Shown here piece after piece: positions 1 through 5,106 of a DNA stretch of 5,190 bases. The stretch's first letter is position 1. Every line of letters begins with the position of its first letter. Below the pieces are notes generated by a model, which was not told the origin of the DNA, did not search any database, and saw only the letters and a program-made list of their open reading frames with translations. A program made the translations under genes and the position numbers. Location of the stretch: NCBI GenBank assembly GCA_003162995.1, contig PLUZ01000574.1, positions 151-5,340 of the forward strand, given 5' to 3'. The DNA comes from Methylocapsa sp. GTDB lineage: Bacteria; Pseudomonadota; Alphaproteobacteria; Rhizobiales; Beijerinckiaceae.

Positions 1-118
1 CGAGTTCTTCTCTCCATGACCCAAAGGCGACATTAGGCGAAGGCGTGAACTCGACTCGCGTCAAATTAGGGCGCGTTCGGCCTGCCAACCACGATTTTCG
101 TGATTCCTTGAGAGTCAT
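1..118 (-). CDS. 5' end of an unrecognised gene, cut by the window edge
   Basis: An ATG at 116-118 on the minus strand opens a frame that stays free of stops to the left edge (39 codons). It begins MTLKESRKSWLAGR and continues with TRVEFTPSPNVAFGSWREEL. The other two minus-strand frames here contain stops. The composition (mixed polar residues, few odd runs) is like real protein. A weak GGTGGA lies about 5 bases before the ATG, so the start is plausible but not strong. The start lies 88 bases beyond the stop of the SixA-type gene on the same strand, so the two could be co-transcribed. I do not recognise the family, and 39 residues is too little to assign one. It could also be a chance open stretch. 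Confidence 0.4.
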   Translation of the reverse strand, partial: MTLKESRKSWLAGRTRPNLTRVEFTPSPNVAFGSWREEL

Positions 119-205
119 AATTTCCACCGACGGCCCACGCAAATAGATAGTGTGGCAACGCCGGGTGCGCCGGGATTCGACGATTTGCGGATTTCACCGA
201 CATCT

Positions 206-751
206 CTACAGGACGTGCTCTCTGCGATCATGGGGTAATTCCGCAATTGACTTTGGTGTTATAAATGAGGCGAGCAAAGCTCCGTGCAGCTCCAAAGCCT
301 TCCATGCGCCATCAAAATGGAAACTCGCCATCGCACCCGTCGGAAATTTTCCACCGGCCGCCACTAGCAACTTGTTCAAGTCGGCGTTGGCAAGTTCCAG
401 CGCAAGATCCTGCAGAGCCGGATTGTGACCGATCAGAAGCACAGATTTCGCGCTTTCCGGAAGGTTCCACAGTTGCTCCCATAGTGTTCGTCGCGCTCCT
501 TCATGGATCTCTCTTACAAGGACGATCTTGGGCGGCTTTTTCGCGGCTTTGACAATGGGGTCGAGCGTCTGCTGTGCACGCACGGCAGTAGAGCAGATCA
601 CCAAGTCAGGCGCGATCTTCGCCCGCCTGAGATATGCTGCCATCATCTTAGCCGTTTGCCGGCCACGCTTGTTGAGGGGCCTGTCATGGTCGTTCAGGCC
701 GAGACCTTTCCAGCTCGATTTGGCATGGCGTAGTAGATGAAGAGACTTCAT
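206..751 (-). CDS. sixA: SixA-type histidine phosphatase (phosphohistidine phosphatase family)
   Basis: 181-residue cytosolic protein of the histidine phosphatase (RHG) superfamily, SixA branch. SixA in E. coli removes phosphate from phosphohistidine; the substrate here is not known. The N-terminal signature is LLRHAKSSW, with R8 and the nucleophile H9. It is followed by the branch-typical DHDRPLNKRGRQTA (residues 21-34), CSTAVRAQQT carrying the second arginine R58, and LLIGHNPALQDL with the second catalytic histidine H109. All four core residues are present. Length is close to the family's usual 160-180. The start at 751 is preferred over the ATG at 787 because AGGAAGG lies just before it and the family begins right at the KSLHLLRHA strand. 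No signal peptide or membrane segment is seen. Such genes often sit near CHAD, CYTH and polyphosphate genes, and two CYTH genes lie about 1 kb upstream here. The gene appears intact. Confidence 0.92.
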   Translation of the reverse strand: MKSLHLLRHAKSSWKGLGLNDHDRPLNKRGRQTAKMMAAYLRRAKIAPDLVICSTAVRAQQTLDPIVKAAKKPPKIVLVREIHEGARRTLWEQLWNLPESAKSVLLIGHNPALQDLALELANADLNKLLVAAGGKFPTGAMASFHFDGAWKALELHGALLASFITPKSIAELPHDRREHVL

Positions 752-798
752 CGCCTTCCTGCCTGGGTAGGGTCTGGACAGCGCCATCGCAGCAGCAG

Positions 799-816
799 AT
801 GAATGGGAACATTCAT
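799..816. promoter_or_regulatory. Perfect 7-bp inverted repeat upstream of the SixA-type gene (possible operator)
   Basis: ATGAATG at 799-805 and CATTCAT at 810-816 are exact reverse complements around a 4-base centre (GGAA). The element lies 48-65 bases before the phosphatase ATG, between that gene and the broken dehydrogenase. A dimeric repressor site would fit the position, and so would a short stem in the leader. I could not identify a convincing -35/-10 pair around it, and no regulator is encoded nearby. Confidence 0.25.
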
Positions 817-841
817 AGCGTTGATCGACCAGTGCCGCATA

Positions 842-1425
842 TTACGCTGATGGGCGCGACAAATCGAGCTTTGACGTTCCAGGCAAGCTCAAAATGAAGT
901 TTTCGTCCATGAGCCCGGACGGCGTCCGACAGCCGGGAGGAGCATCGTTCGATATCAGGTGTTCAGCGATGGCCAGAGAGCTGAAGACGGTAAGGGAATA
1001 GCCGTCCAAAGTGATGATCCGAATCTCATACTGCTGTCCGCGGGCGTCGCGTGCTTCGCCCCACACCCCTGTCTGGCTTGCGTTGCATGTCGCGGCATCC
1101 GGCCCCTTCACATTTTCTCGATCTTCTTGAGGAGCCAGGACTGCACCAAAGATGAGCGCAGGACGAGCTGAAACGCATTTGTCAGTCGTGCGAGCGCCAG
1201 AGGCGAAGACGGTTATATTGGGGAGCCGGTGATGTAAAAAGGCGAGACAACGTCACCCCACGGAATAGGAATCGCTCGCTTTACGCCACACCCAAAATCG
1301 ATGTTGCGCGATCCGCGTCCCAGTGGAAGATCCACGATCCGGCCGCCGCGGCGAATTTTCCCGACCACATAGCGGGTGTAGGATATTAGCAGATTGAGAC
1401 TATCGATACCGCCTGTCCTGCGTCG
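842..1425 (-). pseudogene. C-terminal half of a saccharopine dehydrogenase-like (trans-acting enoyl reductase-like) gene, frameshifted
   Basis: Two minus-strand frames together give about 190 residues of the C-terminal half of this NAD(P)-binding oxidoreductase family. The upstream part (about 1425 to 1220) reads GGIDSLNLLISY, then IRRGGRIVDLPLG, RNIDFGCG and AIPIPWGDVVSPFYITGSP. It then hits a stop at 1213-1215. The other frame carries on without a gap: PNITVFASGA, KGPDAATCNASQTGVWGEARD, LDGYSLTVFSSLAIAEHLI, APPGCRTPSG and ENFILSLPG, with a stop at 842. The join falls in a GGGG run at 1220-1223, where one missing base explains the break. The intact family is about 350-400 residues long with an N-terminal Rossmann fold. 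That half is absent, and IS3-like sequence takes its place. The C-terminal motifs match what I know of the family, so I am fairly sure of the assignment. The function must be lost. Confidence 0.75.
1220..1223 (-). other. Frameshift site in the dehydrogenase remnant
   Basis: On the minus strand the codons for ITGSP lead into ATA TAA. Inserting one C into the CCCC run (GGGG on the plus strand) gives continuous ITGSPNITVFASGA, as the family expects. This is a one-base deletion in a short homopolymer. It could be a true mutation or a sequencing error. Loss of the gene's 5' half makes a true mutation likely. Confidence 0.65.
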
Positions 1426-1587
1426 TTGGGCGTGCTGAGGGCCACCCGGTTGAACGGCTATTTGAAGAGCCTAACCGCACGTCGTGCCAAAATTCCGAGT
1501 CCTCCAAAGACTCGTCCGCTAATATGGATCAGCCGCACGGCTTCCCGTTTAAACTCATCCGTGAAACGCCTTTGTTTGTTCCAACGT

Positions 1588-1610
1588 CGTTCCGGCGTGA
1601 GCCCGGAACG
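1588..1610. repeat. 8-bp inverted repeat inside the IS3 remnant
   Basis: CGTTCCGG at 1588-1595 and CCGGAACG at 1603-1610 are exact reverse complements with a 7-base loop. The repeat lies in the orfA remnant, before the helix-turn-helix codons. It could form a strong stem in mRNA read in either direction. No T-run follows on either side, so a terminator role is unlikely. Confidence 0.4.
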
Positions 1611-1660
1611 TCTGCCGTGGCAACTGGAGGTCAGCCCAAGGTTTTTCATTTTCTGTACTA

Positions 1661-1675
1661 TTGAGACCGTCTCAA
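1661..1675. repeat. 15-base palindrome at the presumed IS3 left end
   Basis: TTGAGAC (1661-1667) and GTCTCAA (1669-1675) flank a single C. The palindrome lies between the orfA ATG (1649) and the presumed left end of the element. It could be a transposase or repressor site or part of the terminal inverted repeat. No function is shown by the sequence. Confidence 0.4.
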
Positions 1676-1735
1676 ACGTGGGGCGGTAAGAGATCAGGGA
1701 CTTTGTTGAGGCTGGGAACGAGATGAAGCGGCGCT

Positions 1736-1771
1736 CCACGGTAAGCGATCAAAGCGCTGGCGTTACCGTGG
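1736..1771 (-). terminator. 9-bp hairpin downstream of the CYTH gene (possible transcript end)
   Basis: CCACGGTAA (1736-1744) and TTACCGTGG (1763-1771) pair perfectly around an 18-base loop, and the loop itself holds a GCG/CGC mini-stem. The hairpin begins 31 bases beyond the stop codon of the minus-strand CYTH gene, where a terminator would be expected. There is no T-run after it in the minus direction, so it is not a classic Rho-independent terminator. It might protect the 3' end of the transcript instead, or be an IS-associated repeat. Confidence 0.3.
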
Positions 1772-1802
1772 CATGGCAGCGACCCCAATGTTTTAGAGGA
1801 TC

Positions 1803-2270
1803 TCATCGCCAATTCTTGAATGGATTTCTAGATAGGTTTGAGTTGAAATACCGAGGATCGTCGGAGACCTCTCTCCCGAGCCAAGGCGGATGTTCAAACG
1901 TCTCGCTCTCGAGAGACAATTCGATCTCGGCGACGATCAATCCGTCGTTTTCGCCATGAAAGACGTCGATCTCCCACACCTTGTCTCCGATTCTCTGCTT
2001 ATACCTCGTCTTCTCGACGAGAGGGTGCTCGCACAGACGATCGAGGATGATCTCGGCGTCGTTTCGCGGAATCGGATACTCGAATTCGAATCGACTGACG
2101 TTCTCGGAAATTCCTTTCAAGGTCAGAAAAGCTTCGCTCCAGGCAACCCGCACGCGGACCACGCATTGCATCACCGATGACAAATAGCCTTGGCGGCAGG
2201 AGACACCCTCGCCCTCTGGCTTCCAAACATTTGGATCGACCAGAAATTTTCGTTCGATTTCGATGGCCAT
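1803..2270 (-). CDS. CYTH domain protein (triphosphate tunnel metalloenzyme, probable inorganic triphosphatase)
   Basis: 155-residue single-domain cytosolic protein. It opens with MAIEIERKFLV, carrying the diagnostic ExExK motif (E4, E6, K8). The other tunnel residues follow in order: R39 and R41 (VRVRV), K52 (FLTLKG), E62 and E64 (FEFEYPIP), K87 and R89 (EKTRY), E100 and D102 (WEIDVFHGEN), and E115 and E117 (VAEIEL). The C-terminus has the usual PPWLGREV and RYFNSNL blocks. Stand-alone bacterial CYTH proteins of this size commonly hydrolyse inorganic tripolyphosphate with a divalent metal; that activity is inferred here. The start at 2270 is chosen over an upstream ATG at 2423 because the fold begins here, GGGGGGA lies 7 bases before it, and the longer version would overlap the upstream gene. 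It follows the CYTH-like gene by 43 bases and is probably co-transcribed with it. All expected catalytic residues are present. Confidence 0.93.
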   Translation of the reverse strand: MAIEIERKFLVDPNVWKPEGEGVSCRQGYLSSVMQCVVRVRVAWSEAFLTLKGISENVSRFEFEYPIPRNDAEIILDRLCEHPLVEKTRYKQRIGDKVWEIDVFHGENDGLIVAEIELSLESETFEHPPWLGREVSDDPRYFNSNLSRNPFKNWR

Positions 2271-2313
2271 GTCTGTCCCCCCAACCTTCCGCTCCAACAC
2301 AGGCCGCAACAGA

Positions 2314-2913
2314 TCACATAGGTCGAGCCAACGCCCGCTTAAGACCTGCTGGAAAATTGATATTGGCGTGCAAGTCGAGCCCGAGCTCATGCAAGGCCTC
2401 GATAATACGCGCCGGCACTTCATCCTCGATGCAAAAGCTGTCCTGCATTATGACGCCGATACGCAGACGAACGAGTTCGGCTACACAACCGCCGAACATG
2501 AACTGACGGCGGCTTTTGCTCACCTGAACTGCTCGGAAAGTCGCGTTGCGGTCGACAATCTCCGCCAAGAACTCGTCCAAGGTATAAGCTCCGCGCTGTA
2601 TTATGGGATGTGGCAGGTCCAATGCCGAGAACGCCGACTGTAAAGTAGGCGCGGACAGCGGAAAGGCGGCTTTGAACGCCGGACACCACAGCTCGATGCC
2701 GCTAGGATCGACCTGCACCAATCGCTTCACCTCGAGCACGGCGCCTCGGATTTTCGCGCTGAGCGGCGTTGCGGAATTCAGCAGATAGATCTCATCACTT
2801 TGACGCGGCGCAATCCGAACGGCCGAACCGATCTTGACATCCAGGTCAGCGAGGCTGGGGCTGAACGTACGCCATTCCCAACGTAGCGTGTCCTTCGTCT
2901 CGGGCCCGACCAT
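2314..2913 (-). CDS. Divergent CYTH-like protein, related to the N-terminal domain of some Ppx/GppA exopolyphosphatases
   Basis: 199-residue protein without signal peptide or membrane segment. It begins RWEWRTFSPSLADLDVKIGS (residues 11-30), followed by SDEIYLL, AKIR (53-56), LEVKRL (60-65), ELWCPAFKAAFPL, AYTLDEFLAEIV (109-120), VSKSRRQF (131-138), GGCVAELV (141-148) and HANINFPAGLKRAL (182-195). This order follows the CYTH barrel, and I recall a similar sequence as an extra N-terminal domain on some exopolyphosphatases. The first-strand ExExK is not conserved: it reads EWRTF (13-17). Triphosphate hydrolysis is therefore doubtful, and a phosphate- or polyphosphate-binding role is possible. 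The start at 2913 has GAAGGGG about 7 bases upstream. The alternative ATG at 2985 has a purine run (AGGGG) directly against it and adds 24 residues that do not look like the family. It leads the CYTH gene by 43 bases in a likely two-gene operon. Confidence 0.75.
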   Translation of the reverse strand: MVGPETKDTLRWEWRTFSPSLADLDVKIGSAVRIAPRQSDEIYLLNSATPLSAKIRGAVLEVKRLVQVDPSGIELWCPAFKAAFPLSAPTLQSAFSALDLPHPIIQRGAYTLDEFLAEIVDRNATFRAVQVSKSRRQFMFGGCVAELVRLRIGVIMQDSFCIEDEVPARIIEALHELGLDLHANINFPAGLKRALARPM

Positions 2914-3006
2914 TGGGGTCCCCTTCAGCCTTTGATGCAGATGAATGGCTTCAGATATGCGAGCTTTTTGCCAGACCCGCCTCATCCCCTGTGAAGAGGC
3001 CGCGCC

Positions 3007-3140
3007 GGGTGACCCCTAATCGGCGTGGGGGTCAACAAAAACAATGAGCAATATCAATGTAGAACTTTTTGACCCAGCGCCGATTCGGGGTCAAGATTCT
3101 GAGCCGATTCACATTCTGGATGACGAGAGTTGACCCATTT
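3007..3140. repeat. Nested inverted and direct repeats, probably remnants of IS21-type insertion sequence ends
   Basis: Unit A (3007-3036) has arms TGACCCC (3010-3016) and GGGGTCA (3028-3034). Unit B (3066-3095) has arms TTGACCC (3069-3075) and GGGTCAA (3088-3094). Unit A read on the minus strand aligns with unit B read on the plus strand over about 28 bases, sharing CGCCGATT in the middle, so the two units are an inverted pair about 30 bases apart. The motif GCCGATTC at 3079 recurs at 3102, each followed within 20 bases by ATTCTG, and another GTTGACCC lies at 3129-3136. Clustered GGGGTCAA and GCCGATT repeats are typical of the multiply repeated ends of IS21-family elements in this bacterial group. 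No istA or istB is present in the window. The IS21 link is from memory of such ends, so it is moderate only. Confidence 0.5.
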
Positions 3141-3146
3141 TAAGAC

Positions 3147-3344
3147 ATGGCGCCGAGTCTGAGAGCCATTTCTCCGGCGCAAGAAATCCGCTAAGTTATT
3201 GCTGCACTCGATGCGGGACGCGCCGAAATCGTCGCGTAGGAGCGGGTACCAAGCGCGGCATCGGCGGGCGTCGCATGTCAGTCAATAAGGAAAATCCGAC
3301 ACGCCACTCATGGGCGCGGTATGTCGAGATGGAAATGTTCCTGA
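3147..3344 (+). pseudogene. Decayed N-terminus of an IS630-type transposase
   Basis: From ATG at 3147 the plus-strand frame reads MAPSLRAISPAQEIR, stop (3192), VIAALDAGRAEIVA, stop (3237), ERVPSAASAGVACQSIRKIR, HATHGRGMSR and a third stop at 3342. Ignoring the stops, this follows the N-terminal layout of IS630-family transposases: a short lead, then VIAAxDAG, then a helix-turn-helix with AASAVRWxQSIRKTGHA and a glycine-rich linker. The match is recalled rather than searched. The DDE catalytic part is absent, because the antisense DUF4185 gene begins right after. The three in-frame stops show the remnant is old. It may have been left with the repeats at 3007-3140 by successive insertions. Another possibility is an unrelated helix-turn-helix remnant. 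Confidence 0.4.
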
Positions 3345-3421
3345 TATCAGCTTCATGATGCCCCTTCGAGGGCCGGTCCCGGATAGGGCACGTGCAACGA
3401 ACCGACAAAATTGCTTTGACT

Positions 3422-4827
3422 TTATTCCCGCAGCTGGAGAGTCGATTGCGTCACCACCACGACGTACGGATTCCAAGTCGAAAGAAGCCAATATATCATT
3501 GCCCGCTTCGGTTGCACTGCGCCTGCGGGCGTCGCATCCCGGGTGAAACGGTCCATCACAAACGGTGCGTAGAATATGCCGGGCCATGGGTTCCCGTTTG
3601 GGAGCGTCCAGTAGTTGCGCCGCACCAAGCCCGGACAACCGGTGTCACTCATAATCAGAGTGCAGATGACACTGGGATCTTGCGCGGCGCTGAGCATAAC
3701 GACCGGCGGCGACCACGGTCCCCACGGCTCGGGCGCAAAACGCGCTTCGACGGTCCAAGGGGCGCAATTGTAAAGCAGAAGCCAGGTGTGGAGCGGCGCA
3801 TTCCACGTCACCGAATGCTCTCCGACGCGGCGTTCGCCCGGGGGCTGAGCCTCGTAGATTTCCGCGCCGGCGGGAGGCACCCATTGGCCGCTGACGTTGC
3901 GCCCGCTTTCCCATTGCTGGCGCGTGACCCAGACGGGATGCCCGGCTTCGCGGCCAGCGAAGAATGCCCACGTCTCCGGGTCACCAAATGTCTCGCGGGG
4001 TGCGATCGCCAGATACGGAATACTGGCGCGATATCGCGCCACGCCGAAGACCGCAATTCCGCGCTGCCGCGGGTTGAGGCGAAGCTCGATTTCAACCGGC
4101 GTTTTCGCCGCGCTCACGTAAACGAACCCGCTTGGCATGTGCAGGAGCGGGCGTGGGAATTGTGGAGGTATCGTCCCACGAAAGGCTACCGGATCCGCCG
4201 GCGACGCCTCTGCAAGCACGCTCCGTCCTACGCTGTTGTTCTCCGGCGTCTGGGCGCAGTCAGCATTCGCCGGAGGAAGACTGAGAGGAGTGCCTGGGTC
4301 CGGCGTCAGGACTCCCGGAAGCACGCAATGGTCCGTCCAGAAGAACGCATAGAACTTGTCGTCGAAAAACACGCCGCCGGACGGTACGTCGATCCCTGCT
4401 GTATCGGGGGGTGCACCGTCGGATGAGCGAATGTTTTCGGCGACGAAGTCGCGAGCAAAAGATCGAGGCAGGTATTGCTGTCCGGCAACGCTGTTCGAGT
4501 CGTCCAGCCAAGCGCATCGTCCGGCGGCACGGATGGTATGCTGTTAGGTGGGTGCCCGTTCGGCAAGGCGTCGCCAAACAGGAAATAAAGCGGGCCCGCG
4601 CCGCTGTCGACGGGGAAGCCGAGATCAACGGCGTCCAGTCCGAAATTCGAAAGGGTTTGTGCGGCCGTCGGCTGGTTGGTGGCCCAGTCGGTTTCGCCAG
4701 TGAACTGGCACACCTTCGTGCTAGATCCGACGAGCGAAAGCGTTACAGCATCGGCGTCAATGGGAAGGGTTTCAACCACGACGATAAAAATCGCTGCCAG
4801 CAATGCTAATGTGCGAGACATGCTCAT
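3422..4827 (-). pseudogene. Secreted DUF4185 family protein, split by a single-base frameshift
   Basis: The two overlapping minus-strand frames together encode about 468 residues. Residues 1-27 (MSMSRTLALLAAIFIVVVET to ADA) look like a Sec signal peptide, so the product would be exported. DUF4185 features follow in order: YFLFGDALP (81-89), DDALGWTT, FAHPTVHPPIQQG (133-145), then in the second frame DVPSGGVFFDDKFYAFFWTD, GRSVLAEA, GIAVFGVARYRASIPYLAIAP, WAFFAGREAGHPVWVTRQQW, GEHSVTWNAPLHTWLLLYNC, EPWGPWSPPVV, FYAPFVMDRFTR and IYWLLSTWNPYVVVV. The family is a beta-propeller-like group related to glycoside hydrolases, and some members are reported as endo-D-arabinanases (GH183). The substrate here is unknown. 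The start at 4827 has AAGGGGG about 8 bases upstream. The first frame runs on out of phase to 4306. Apart from the one shift both halves look fully conserved, so the break is recent or a sequencing error. Confidence 0.82.
4391..4411 (-). other. Frameshift site in the DUF4185 gene
   Basis: The upstream frame is right as far as HPPIQQG, then turns into TYRPAACFSTTSS, which is the out-of-phase reading of the conserved VPSGGVFFDDKF. The downstream frame is right from IDVPSGGV onward. One missing base in the CCC run at 4394-4396 (GGG on the coding strand) restores QQG-I-DVPSGG. A G6 run lies next to it at 4406-4411 and is the alternative place for an indel. The pattern does not resemble a programmed slip site: I see no slippery heptamer with a following structure. 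Confidence 0.65.
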
Positions 4828-4920
4828 AGGGCGCCCCCCTTGCTGTGACTTCGCACAAATGACGAAACGGCGCCGTCCACACTTCATCCACCGGATGAAT
4901 CGCCGATCCGCTGAACTCTT

Positions 4921-4948
4921 TAATAGTATAGACCTAATAGTATAGGCC
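4921..4948. repeat. 14-bp tandem repeat, two copies
   Basis: TAATAGTATAGACC (4921-4934) is followed directly by TAATAGTATAGGCC (4935-4948), 13 of 14 bases identical. It is markedly AT-rich in a GC-rich surrounding. Read on the minus strand each copy carries TATACT. The copy nearer the right edge lies at the correct distance from a -35-like hexamer. It could be a duplicated promoter element or a regulator binding site upstream of the DUF4185 gene. Confidence 0.7.
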
Positions 4949-5106
4949 TCACCGATCGCCGCGTAAAGCTCGAGGACTTCGCTGTTTCGATTGACGATGT
5001 TGAGCGCGATTGGGATTTAACCTGCGATCGATCCCGCGAGGAGGGAGCGCGGGTCGACGCGAGCCGGGGTCTCGTCATCCGAACGTGGAGTTGGTCCCTG
5101 GCTTGA
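4927..5106 (+). pseudogene. Possible remnant of an unrecognised coding sequence
   Basis: A plus-strand frame without an ATG runs from after a stop at 4924 to a TGA at 5104. From about 4948 it reads LTDRRVKLEDFAVSIDDVER, then DWDLTCDRSREEGARVDASR, then GLVIRTWSWSLA. The balanced acidic and basic residues and good codon use look like protein. The opposite-strand frame over the same bases is serine- and arginine-rich, as a shadow would be. There is no start codon and no recognisable family. It could be the tail of a deleted gene or chance. Its left end overlaps the promoter and tandem repeat. Confidence 0.22.
4939..4967 (-). promoter_or_regulatory. Sigma70-like promoter reading toward the DUF4185 gene
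   Basis: On the minus strand TTTACG (4967-4962) and TATACT (4944-4939) are separated by exactly 17 bases. They match the consensus TTGACA and TATAAT at 3 of 6 and 5 of 6 positions. Transcription would begin near 4930 and leave a leader of about 100 bases before the ATG at 4827. The second TATACT (4930-4925) has no matching -35. Nothing else upstream competes as a promoter for this gene. Confidence 0.45.

Larger units (their letters stand above)
1458..1689 (-). mobile_element. IS3-family insertion sequence remnant (left end and part of orfA)
   Basis: On the minus strand a frame from ATG at 1649 (63 codons, stop at 1458) contains RRFTDEFKREAVRLIHISGR (residues 27-46). This is the helix-turn-helix start of IS3/IS911-type OrfA transposase subunits. 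After this motif the family would continue into a second helix (pattern VAxxLGIxxSTLxRW). Here it degrades to VFGGLGILARRAVRLFK and stops, so orfA is truncated or frameshifted. No orfB follows. Upstream of the ATG, the minus strand begins TTACCGCCCCACGTTTGAGA (1689 downward), similar in style to IS3-family left inverted repeats; this boundary is inferred. The element abuts the broken dehydrogenase at about 1430-1455 and probably took part in its destruction. It cannot transpose by itself. Confidence 0.65.

Noticed and set aside
2263..2643. A 126-codon plus-strand open frame across the CYTH-like gene
   Set aside because: It is antisense to the conserved CYTH-like sequence and has no motif of its own.
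795..2948. A shared 12-mer (GCAGATGAATGG) upstream of the SixA-type gene (795-806) and the CYTH-like gene (2937-2948)
   Set aside because: About one shared 12-mer is expected by chance in a window of this size, and the distances to the two starts differ, so a common regulatory site is not supported.
3007..3140. CRISPR-like array
   Set aside because: The repeats face each other, have unequal spacing and are self-complementary. There are no regular spacers and no cas genes.
3282..3638. A 118-codon minus-strand open frame at the 3' end of the DUF4185 gene
   Set aside because: It overlaps the conserved DUF4185 C-terminus in another frame and the IS630-like remnant. No family features are visible.
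3392..4426. A 344-codon plus-strand open frame opposite the DUF4185 gene
   Set aside because: It is arginine- and proline-rich with no recognisable motif, and lies entirely antisense to well-matched DUF4185 blocks. It is a shadow caused by high GC.
4260..4628. A 122-codon minus-strand open frame across the DUF4185 frameshift
   Set aside because: It is the third frame over the same bases, arginine- and serine-rich, without DUF4185 motifs. It does not bridge the two correct frames.
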